Translations under genes and position numbers: made by a program
Shown: in pieces, positions 25,678-34,400 of the stretch
Layout of the letters: each line of letters begins with the position of its first letter
Numbering within the stretch: position 1 is the stretch's first letter
Origin: Nonomuraea pusilla
GTDB taxonomy: Bacteria > Actinomycetota > Actinomycetes > Streptosporangiales > Streptosporangiaceae
Assembly: GCF_900109355.1 (NCBI RefSeq)
Contig: NZ_FOBF01000009.1
Location: 235,538-299,537, forward strand
Direction of reading: 5' to 3'
DNA: 64,000 bases
The notes under the pieces: model-generated
Database searches by the model: none
What the model was told of the DNA's origin: nothing
What the model saw: only the letters and a program-made list of their open reading frames with translations

Positions 25678-26121
25678 CTACTGGGCGATCTGGGTGATCT
25701 CGAACGGCACCGGCTTCTGGGCCTGGTGGGGGTGCTCCGACCCCGCGTAGACCTTCAGCTTCTTGGCCATCTTCCGGCCGAGGGAGTTCTTCGGCAGCAT
25801 GCCCTTGACGGCCTTCTCGACGGCCTTCTCCGGACGCTTCTCCATGAGCTCGCCGTAGGTGACGGAACGCAGACCGCCCGGGTAGCCCGAGTGGCGGTAC
25901 GCCTTCTTCTGCTCAAGCTTGTTGCCGCTCAGCGCGATCTTGTCCGCGTTGATGACGATGACGAAGTCACCCGTGTCGACGTGGTTGGCGAAGATCGGCT
26001 TGTGCTTGCCGCGGAGCAGGGTCGCGACGTGGCTGGCCAGCCGGCCCAGCACGACATCGGTCGCGTCGATGACGTACCACTGACGCTGGACGTCGGCGGG
26101 CTTCGGTGAGTACGTGCGCAC
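25678..26121 (-). CDS. rplM: 50S ribosomal protein L13
   Basis: 147 residues from the GTG at 26121, exactly the family length; starts VRTYSPKPADVQRQWYVIDATDVVLGRLAS and has ANHVDTGDFVIVINADKI and the HPHQAQKP C-terminus. An AAGAAGG ribosome binding site lies 8 nt before the GTG. The frame is open to 26199 but the extra residues have no counterpart in L13. First gene of rplM-rpsI-glmM. Confidence 0.98.
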   Translation of the reverse strand: MRTYSPKPADVQRQWYVIDATDVVLGRLASHVATLLRGKHKPIFANHVDTGDFVIVINADKIALSGNKLEQKKAYRHSGYPGGLRSVTYGELMEKRPEKAVEKAVKGMLPKNSLGRKMAKKLKVYAGSEHPHQAQKPVPFEITQIAQ

Positions 26122-26428
26122 GGTCGTAGCCTTCTTTATGCTCGCGTCTTCGGCGCTGTCGGATGCGACAGCAACATTGGTCGGTCGGTGCGGGCACACG
26201 ACGGCCCGGACCTTCCGTCTCCACGCGATGGGAGATGACGCCGGACGCGCCGCGCATCGGTCACGCGGGACCTATGCACACAACGAACGATTAGGTTACC
26301 TGCCCTTGAGGAGCTGGTCAAAGAGACCGGTGACCCTGGGCGAGTCTACCGGACACAGAACGGTTCTATTTCAGTTACCTGGCATCCCTTCTGCCCCACC
26401 ACCGCTCATCCCTATCGTTGACTGCGCC
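26122..26428 (-). other. rplM 5' leader and divergent intergenic region
   Basis: 307 bp without a gene. It holds the rplM promoter (26293-26321), a leader of about 165 nt with a small hairpin (GCTGTCG / CGACAGC, 26155-26172) shortly upstream of the rplM ribosome binding site, and the start region of the CAP gene. The leader may host autoregulation by L13; no known L13 leader motif was recognised with certainty. Confidence 0.5.
26293..26321 (-). promoter_or_regulatory. Promoter of rplM-rpsI-glmM
   Basis: TTGACC (26321-26316) and TAACCT (26298-26293) on the minus strand with exactly 17 bp between. Predicted start about 26286. Confidence 0.75.
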
Positions 26429-27202
26429 ATGTGGCCGCACTCTCACTCCAGGCACACCCAGCGTGGCGTCCGCCGCCGCAACCACCTGGGCGTCCTGGCC
26501 TGCCTCCTGGCGGTGCTGTTCACCGGCATCCTCATCGGCCGGCTCACCGGCGACGAGGAGCAGGAGGGCCACATCGTCCTCAGCGAGACCGCCCCGCCGG
26601 CCGCCGCGGCCGGCGTCTCGCCCACGCCGTCGGCCAAGCTGGCGCAGCCGCGCGCCGGCAGGATCGCCAGGCACACCACCAGCACCGCAACGCCGCGCGC
26701 CACCAGGAGCACGCCGAGGCCGTCGAGGCCGGCGCACGACCAGATCCCCGGCCAGGACGCCATCGGCGACCCCACCCAGGTGCTCGGCGGCGACGGCGGC
26801 GCCGCCGAGCCCGTCAGGCTCCTGCCCGGCATGGCCGCCAGGGTCGTCTCGCTCACCAACGCCGCCAGGGCCAGCCACGGCTGCGGCGCGCTCAGGGTCG
26901 ACGCGCGGCTCACCCGCTCGGCGCGTACGCACTCGCTGGAGATGGCCAGGACCGGCCGGCTCAGCCACAACTCCCCCGACGGGGCCTCCCCGTGGGACCG
27001 CATGGACCGCGCCGGGTACCACTGGGGCGCCGCCGAGAACATCGGCACCGGCTACGGCACCCCCGAGGAGGCCGTGCGCGGCTGGCTCGACAGCCGCGAC
27101 CACCGCAGGAACATCCTCGACTGCGGGCTGAAGGCCATCGGCGTGGGCGTCGCGTCCGGCCCCGGAGGCCCTTGGTGGACCCAGGACTTCGGAACCTCCT
27201 GA
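26429..27202 (+). CDS. Membrane-anchored CAP (SCP/PR-1) domain protein
   Basis: 257 residues. A basic N-terminus and a membrane helix (about 19-39) are followed by a Pro/Thr/Ala linker and a C-terminal CAP domain (about 130-257): VSLTNAARASHGCGALRVDARLTRSARTHSLEMA, RTGRLSHNS, the AENIGTGY and EEAVRGWLDSRDHRRNILD motifs. The His residues of the CAP cavity are present (HSLEM, DHRRN). Cys in HGCGAL and LDCGLK may form a disulfide. Secreted bacterial CAP proteins have unknown or cell-wall roles. The ATG at 26429 has no ribosome binding site; a TATCGT hexamer ends 10 nt upstream. Confidence 0.9.
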   Translation: MWPHSHSRHTQRGVRRRNHLGVLACLLAVLFTGILIGRLTGDEEQEGHIVLSETAPPAAAAGVSPTPSAKLAQPRAGRIARHTTSTATPRATRSTPRPSRPAHDQIPGQDAIGDPTQVLGGDGGAAEPVRLLPGMAARVVSLTNAARASHGCGALRVDARLTRSARTHSLEMARTGRLSHNSPDGASPWDRMDRAGYHWGAAENIGTGYGTPEEAVRGWLDSRDHRRNILDCGLKAIGVGVASGPGGPWWTQDFGTS

Positions 27203-27214
27203 CGAACATCACGG

Positions 27215-27220
27215 TAATGT
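27215..27220 (+). promoter_or_regulatory. -10 element of the 387-residue protein gene (leaderless type)
   Basis: TAATGT ends exactly 7 nt before the ATG at 27228. No ribosome binding site lies between. Confidence 0.5.
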
Positions 27221-27227
27221 CGCCGCC

Positions 27228-28391
27228 ATGGGTTTCCCCGACGAACGCTCAGGCATGGGTTTCCCCCGCGAAAGCTCAGGCACGGGCCGCCCCGGCGAAG
27301 GCTCAGGCGCGGGTCTCCCCCGTGAAGGCATGGGTCTCCCCCGCCACGGCATGAGCCGCCCTGGCGACGGCTCAGGCATGAGTCGCCCCGCAGAAGGCTC
27401 AGGCATGGGTTTCCCCGGCGAGAGCTCAGGCATGGGCCGCCCCGCCGGAGGCTCAGGCATGGGCCGCCCCGCCGGAGGCTCAGGCATGAGCGGCTCAGGC
27501 ATGGGCGGCTCAGGCATGGGCGGCTCAGGCATGGGCGGCACCGGCGACGGCGACGGCGATGGCTTGGGTTTCCTGGACGGCGGCGAGCCCCTCACCGGTG
27601 ACGAACCCCGCCGCTCCCGCAAGGACGCCGACCCCGCCGACGCGACACGGCAGAGCCGGACCTGGAGCCCGTACGACGAGGGCTCCCGCTCGCGCGGGCC
27701 CATCTGGTTCGCGATCGGCGGCGTCCTGGTGCTCGGCCTGCTCGGAGGCGGCCTGGCCGTCATGTGGAACGCGGGCGGCTCCGAAACCGTGGCCTCGCGG
27801 CCCACCCGCACCTCCGCGCCCCTGCCCACCGTCCCCCGGGGCGAGTTCGGCTTCGCCGAGGCACGCACCACCGACCCCGACCCGATCACCGTCAAGGAGA
27901 TCTTCGGCTCCAAGAAGAAGATCACGTACGACGGCCGCTCGTACGAGATGACGATCACGAGCAAGGACAAGAAGTGCACCGACGGAGCCCTCGGTGACAA
28001 GCTCCAGAAGGCGCTCAAGTCCGCGAAGTGCACCCAGCTCGTCCGGGCCAGCTTCCGCGACAAGCCGGGCAAGGTGATCGGCACCATCGGCGTCGCGAAC
28101 CTCAAGTCGAGCGCCACCGCGCGCAAGGTGGCCAAGAGCGGCGACACCAAGAACTACGTCAAACCGCTCGCGGGGAAGGACACTGTCACCAAATACCTCG
28201 GCTCGGGCAGCGGCGGGGCCAAGATCTGGACCCACGGCCACTACGCGATCATGGTCTGGTTCCAGAACAAGGACGGCAGCAAACCCGACTCGAAGGCCTC
28301 CAAGCTGCTGACTCAGGCCATCAAGGACCTCACCAAGGCCACCGTCTTCAAGGCCCTGGACCACCGCTCCCTGACCGGGAACCCCGCATAG
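27228..28391 (+). CDS. Type II membrane protein: Met/Gly repeat tail, membrane helix, Cys-pair outer domain
   Basis: 387 residues, not recognised as a named family. Residues 1-110 are a low-complexity tail of about 10-residue units (GSGMGRPAGG, GSGMSRPAE) rich in Met, Gly, Ser and Pro. Residues 111-157 are charged. The membrane helix is about 158-180 (IWFAIGGVLVLGLLGGGLAVMW); with no signal peptide, the tail should be cytoplasmic and residues 181-387 outside. The outer domain (about 220-380) has the only two Cys, 250 and 268, a likely disulfide, and the strands GKVIGTIGVANL and HYAIMVWFQNKDG. The same domain ends the giant protein encoded 96 bp downstream. Confidence 0.85.
   Translation: MGFPDERSGMGFPRESSGTGRPGEGSGAGLPREGMGLPRHGMSRPGDGSGMSRPAEGSGMGFPGESSGMGRPAGGSGMGRPAGGSGMSGSGMGGSGMGGSGMGGTGDGDGDGLGFLDGGEPLTGDEPRRSRKDADPADATRQSRTWSPYDEGSRSRGPIWFAIGGVLVLGLLGGGLAVMWNAGGSETVASRPTRTSAPLPTVPRGEFGFAEARTTDPDPITVKEIFGSKKKITYDGRSYEMTITSKDKKCTDGALGDKLQKALKSAKCTQLVRASFRDKPGKVIGTIGVANLKSSATARKVAKSGDTKNYVKPLAGKDTVTKYLGSGSGGAKIWTHGHYAIMVWFQNKDGSKPDSKASKLLTQAIKDLTKATVFKALDHRSLTGNPA
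27230..27540 (+). repeat. Tandem about 30-bp repeats coding Met-Gly-Ser units
   Basis: GGCTCAGGCATGGGC-like units recur through the first 310 bp of the gene, at 30-bp and, near the end, 15-bp periods. They give the 10-residue and 5-residue repeats of the cytoplasmic tail. Near-identical units suggest recent expansion or contraction. Confidence 0.85.
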
Positions 28392-28474
28392 TTTTCCCCC
28401 GCCAATCCCCCAAAAAGGGACGGCCGATCCCATCGGGAACGCTCATACCGACGTAACGATCTCGCGTCTCTCGC

Positions 28475-28480
28475 TAGGCT
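28475..28480 (+). promoter_or_regulatory. -10 element of the giant protein gene (leaderless type)
   Basis: TAGGCT ends exactly 7 nt before the ATG at 28488, with no ribosome binding site. The paralogue upstream has the same arrangement. Confidence 0.5.
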
Positions 28481-28487
28481 CGCCCTT

Positions 28488-31400
28488 ATGCGTGGCCAGG
28501 AACCCGGGTCTGAGCACGATCGTTGGGAAGCCGACCGCTCGGCCGCCCCGGCGACGCCACCGCCTAGCTTCGGCGGGCGCACGGCCGACGAGCCGAGCGA
28601 CGCCACCCGTCCCGCCGTCCCCGCCCACCCGGGCCCCACACCGGGCCGCGCCGACGCGGACCCCCCGTACGCACCGTCCGCACACGGGGGGCATTCCTTG
28701 CCCGAGGAGACGTCCTCACGCGGAGAAACGCCCTCGCATGAGGGGGCGTTCTCGCGCGCGGGGACGCCGTCACACGGGGAAACCTCCTCCCGTGAGGGGA
28801 CGTTCTCGCGTGAGGGGACGTTCTCGCGTGAGGAGGCGTTCCCGCACGGGGAGACGTTCCCGCACGGGGAGGACACCTCCCCGCAGGGAGCCGTCACGCC
28901 CGCTCACACCTCCGCCGCAACTGACAGCGGCACCCCGAGCGGAGACGCGCACCCCGCCACGCACAACGCCACCTCAGCCGAGCCCACGCCATCTAACCCT
29001 GGCCGCGAGCCCACGCGGTCTCACCCTGGCCGCGAGCCCGTGCCGTCCTCCCAGGCCGGGCAGAGCACCGACTCCGAGCCCGCCACGCCGTCCGCCGCCG
29101 TGCACGAGGCCGCCACGCCCACCGCCGCCGTGGACGAGCCCGCCATGGACGAGCCCGCCCTGCCCTTGCCCCGCCGCAAGCCCGCGGCGGCGTCCTCACC
29201 CGGGCGGCCGGGCACCGGCTCCGGGGCCGCCACGCCCACCGCCGCCACCGACGAGCCCGCCCCGCCTCTCCCCCGCCGCAAGCCAGCAGGCGCAGGGGCC
29301 ACGCAGGGGCTCCCGAACCAGGGGGACTTCTCGGCCTTCACCTCCCAGGAGCCCGCACCGCCCCTGCCCCGGCGCAAGCCCGGCTCCCGCGCCGCCGAAG
29401 CGGCGGCCGCACACGCCTCCCGGCCGCCCGGCTCCCAGTCGCCCGCCTTCCAGGAGGCGGGACACACGTCCCGCGCGTCCGCCGGCCTGCCCGCGCTCCC
29501 GGGCACGCAGCCCTGGGAGACCCCGGACGACGAGCCCCCCTACGACTGGTACGCCGACACCGACCCCCTGAGCGCGACGCGTCCAGGAACAACGGCGGCA
29601 CCCTCGCCCGCGACGCCCACCCGCCAGCCGACGACGGCGGGACAGACCGCGCGCACCACGCAAGGAGCCCATCCCGGACACGCCGCTCAGTTCACGGGGC
29701 CGGGACAAGCGACCGCAAGCACCCCCGCCGAGCACCAGGCACCTCCGACGTGGACGGCTGCCGAGCACCAGGCCCCTTCACCATGGACTCGTACCGAGGA
29801 CAGGGCTCCTTCGGCATGGGCTCCAAACGAGCACCAGCCGCCCGCAGACCGGGACGCCGAGCACCGGCCGCCCGCACGGGTCACCGCCGAGAACCAGCCG
29901 CTCCCGGCGGCTCCCGCCCCGTCCGACGGGACCCGGAGCACCCGGCCGACCGCGCCTCACCCGCCGACGGCCCCCTGGGCGCCCCCGTCCCCCACGAGCC
30001 CGACGACCTGGCCCCCCACCGCCTCCCAGGACCAGTCCCCCTGGACGGGATCTCCCGCGCAGCCATCCCCAACAGGGGAGCAGCCCCAGCCCTGGCCCGG
30101 CCAGGCACAGCGGTCCGCCGCACCCGAACACCAGCAAGCCCCCTGGCCAGGCTCACCCCAGCGGGGCGAGGCTTCCTGGGCAGGCTCCCCGCACCAGGAC
30201 CAAGCCGCCCGGCCCGGCACGCCCACTCCCCAGAACCAGGGCCAGTGGGCCCCCGGATGGGCCGCCCCTTCGGAGCACCACCGATCTCGGGGGGCAGACA
30301 CCCCACCGCAGCACGGACAGCCCCAGCGGAGCAGCACCCCGCAGCCAGAGCCGCCCCAGCCAACCGGAACCCCACACCCCGACCCGGCCTCCTGGACCGG
30401 AGCACCGCAGCCGGCCTCCTGGACCGGTGCGCCCCTCCAGGGGCACGCCCAGCAGCCCGGAGCACCTCTCCAGGGGAACGGTCAGCAGCCCTGGGCGCCT
30501 GCGCAGGGGCAGCCCGAGCAGACCGGAGCATCCCGGCAGGGGCAGGCTGCGTGGACAGGCACGCCCCAGGAGCAGGGGCAGGCTGCGTGGACGGGCACGT
30601 CCCAGCACGACCAGGCCCCATGGACAGGCATGCCACAAGATCACGGGCCGTCCTCCTGGGCCGGCACACCTCAGCACCAGGAGCAGCCGCCTCAGGCTCA
30701 TGCCCCGGAGCACGCCCCGTCGCCATGGGCGCCCGCACCGGAGCAGGGCAGGCCCGGACACCCCGGTTACCTGCCGGCCCCCCTGCCTCCCGCCCCCGCG
30801 CCACAGCCCGCCCCCCGGAGCGCCACCGACCCGGCCGCCCCCGGCGCGCCCTTCTGGGAACCGCCCGCGACCTTCACCGCCGCGGCAGCCGGCATGCCCG
30901 TGTGGCCGGCCCCGGTGTCCGACCCGCACGCCATGCCGCCCTGGCCCGCCGCGACAGGCGAACTCGTGGCCGAACCCGACGGCGACGACCCCCACTCCCC
31001 GCCGCATCCGACCGCGCCACCGCCTCACACCGCCGAACCGTCCCCGTACGGCGAGGCCCACCAGGGAGCGTCCCAGCGTCCCGTACAGGGCGGCGCACAC
31101 CCGGGAGCACCTCACGCGGCCCCGGCGTCCTCCCACGCCGGGGAACGCCTCGGCGCGCCCCAGCCATGGGACGAGTCATCGCCCTACGGCGACGGGCGCC
31201 CGCAGCAAGGCTCATGGCAGCCCGGACCAGCCACACCCGGCACAGGTCCCGACTCCGACCCCTGGCCGGCCCACGTCCAGCGCCCGGCACCGCCGACCGC
31301 CCCGGCCCCACGCGCAGCCGGTACGCCACCGCAGGGCGTTCCCCGGCCGGCCGTCCCCCTTCAGCAGGACGCGGCCTACGCCCCCGAGTCGACCTGGCTG

Positions 31401-34400
31401 TCGGCGCCGACCGACCCGCAGGTCACCCGCCCGGCATCGGCAGGGCAGACGGCTCCCCGTCCACGTCCCGCGGGCGACGACGTCAGCCACACCCTGCCCT
31501 CAAGCATGCCCCCGGGCATGCCCGCCCCCGCGTACGGGAACGCCGCGCACCCCGGCGCCACCCCCAGGGCGACGGAGACCGGTCCCACCGGACCTGCTGC
31601 GTCGCCTGCCCACCCCCAGACCGGCCACGCGCCCGCCGACCGGGAGAGCAGCCCTGCCCGTGACCGAGCCTCCCGCGCCGGTGACGGAACTCACAACTCC
31701 GGTCGGACCGGCTCCGGCCACAGTGACCCGGACGTCCTCGACGCGACTGACCCCACGACAGGTTGGCGACCACCGACCGCCGGCGGCGCACACCAGGGGC
31801 CGGGAGTCGAGATCCGGATGCTCTCAGCTGAAGCGAACCAGGGACGCCTGCGCATGCCAGAAGCGGACGAAGGACGTACGGGCGGCCGAGCCCACACCGG
31901 CAAGGGACAGCCGTTCCCGCCTGAGACGCACGGGGAACGTTCGGGCGGCCAGGCCCAAACTGGCGAAGCATGGCCTTCCACACCCGACACCGACCATGGA
32001 CACGCGGGCGGCTCAACCCAGACGGACGAAGCGTGGCCCTTCACGCCCGAGACCGAGTATGAGCATGCGGATGGCCCGCCCCGGACGAGCGACGCATGGC
32101 CCTTCACGCCCGACACCGACCATGAGCATGCGGGCGGCCCGCCCCGGACGGGCGAGGCGCAGAGGGCAGCCACCGGCGCGGACATGGGCGCGACGCCCTT
32201 CACCGGCCTTTCCGAAGGGCAGACGTCGCCAGCCGAGAGCGTGCCCGGCCCGGCTGCGGCATCAGGACCGGGTGGGACGCCGGGCGAGAGCGAGATGTCG
32301 GCCGCTGAGGCGGCCAAGGCGTCCAGGCCGGTTTCTCTCCGCGCCGGCAAGACGTCCCAGGCCGGGCACTTCTTCGACCCCCAGGCCAAGGACAACGCCC
32401 CACGCACCCCGCGTCCGCCGGAGCCGGGGGACGTACCCGTCTGGCCGCCCATCGCCCCGCAGCTCCCCAAGCATCCCGGTCCTGGCGACGACCCACAGAC
32501 CCCGCACTCCCCTGGCGACGTCCTGGCGCAGGAGCCCGGCCTGCACGGTGCCGAGCGACCGCACGTCGGAAGCGACCATCCCGGCAGCGGCGCGCACGAC
32601 CACAACCCGCACGGCCCCCAACTCGGCGGGCCGGCCGCTCCCGACGCCCGGGGAAGCGCAGGCACGACGAAGCACGACGCGGACACCGCAGACGCCAACG
32701 CGCGCGCGGCCTCCGGCCCGACCCCACAACCAGGCGCAGCAACGGGCGCAGGCGCGAACGCAGGAGCGGGCGCGAGCGGGCTGGTGGGCCACCGCATAGA
32801 CGGCCCCGGAGCCGCCAACCAGCCCAGGGATGCCGACCAGCCCAGGGATGCCGACCGACCCAGGGATCCCGCCGGCCATCCTGCCGACGCCATGAAGCGC
32901 CCGGCCGACGGCCCCTCCGCCATGACCGCAGGCGCGGGTACCGGGACCGCCGCCGCAGGCGCAGCCGCCGGGACGGGCGCCGACGGCTCGGGCCGAGGCG
33001 CAGCTCCCGGCGGCACCGGCTCCGGCCGGGCTGCCTCAGCCGCAGACTTCGACGGCGCTGGTGCCAGTGTGGGCGACGGTGTCGGCCACGGTGCAGGCGG
33101 CGGCCCGCGAATCCCTGCGGGCACGGACGACGGCACAGGCATCCGAACGGGTGACAGCGCAGGCCGCGGCACAGCCGGTAACGCAGCCAACGACGCAGCT
33201 GGTAGCGCGGGCGACGGTACAGGCATCAGTACGGGCAACGACGCAGGCAAAGACACAGCCGGTGGCGCCGGCGACAGCGCAAGCATCAGTACAGGCAGCG
33301 CAGCAGCCGGTGGCGCGGGCGACAGCGCAAGCATCAGTACAGGCAGCGGTGCAACCGGTGGCGCGGGCGGTGGTACAGGCGGCGGTACGGGCGACGGTGC
33401 CGGCGGCGCAGGTGGTGCCGGCGGCGCAGGTGGTGCGGGCGGCGGATCCGGCGGCGGATCCGGCGGCGGTGCAGGTGGTGTCGGCGGCCGTGCGGGGGCT
33501 GGTTCGGGTGGCCCTGCCGGCAGCCCCGTCGGCGGCCCTGTCGGCGGCCCTGTCGGCAGCCCTGCCAGCAGCCCTGTCGGCAGCCCTGACGGCGACCGCG
33601 CGGGCGGCGGCGGTGAGGTCGGTCGCTTGGATCAGGGGGGCGACGACGTCTCCGACCGGCGGCCCGCGCCTCCGCGGATGGTCGAGGACCCGAACCCCAC
33701 CATGCACCGCCTGCCCGACCTGCCGTTCGGTTCCGACGGCTGGAGCCGGCGCTCCGACCACCCCACGCCACCCGCTGGAAGCCCTGCCTATCAGGGCGGT
33801 CCAGGGGCGCAGGGTGGTCCCGGGGGCCAGGTGGTCAGCCCGGCGTTCTCCCCCGACGGGTACAGGCAGCCGCCGTTCCAGACGCCGCCACCTCCCCCAC
33901 CGCCGCAGGGCAGGAGCAAGCGGGCGCTGCTGGTGACGTTGGGCGCGCTGGCCCTGGCCGGTGTGGCCACGGGCGGCTTCTTCGCGTACCGGAACATGTC
34001 GGCGCCCTCGGCGACGACGGCGGCCCCGCAGCCGACGGACGGCACGCCCACGGCCGAGCCGACGGACGCGGCGAGCGGCGCGCCAACGGACGCCCCCGGC
34101 GCCTCGAAGCTGAACTCGGAGGAGACGGACCCTGCCAGGATGGCGCTGTCGGAGGCCTTCCCCAAGAAGAAGGTGCAGGCAGCGGGCATGACGTTCACCA
34201 GGGTCAAGACCGACACGGAGACGCGCTGCGAGAAGGCGGCGACGGGCGCGTTCGCCGGCGCGCTGCGCGAGCAGAAATGCGACAGGGTGCTGAGGGCGAC
34301 GTACGTCGACGGCAAGCGCCGCTTCGCCGTGACGACGGGCATCGCGGTGCTGCCGTCGAAGGAGGCGGCCGAGGCCGCCGACGGGGCGAAGGACCTGGGG

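Noticed and set aside
26114..26428. N-terminal extension of the CAP protein
   Set aside because: It would run over the rplM promoter and leader; the membrane helix fits a start at 26429.
28700..28890. Possible CRISPR array
   Set aside because: Units are 18 bp, contiguous, in frame and without unique spacers; they are protein-coding repeats. The same holds for the other arrays in this gene and at 27230-27540.
30427..32799. 790-codon plus frame, with long minus frames at 31691-33334 and 33036-34616
   Set aside because: Low-complexity shadows of the giant gene, whose own frame carries the membrane helix and outer domain and runs unbroken.
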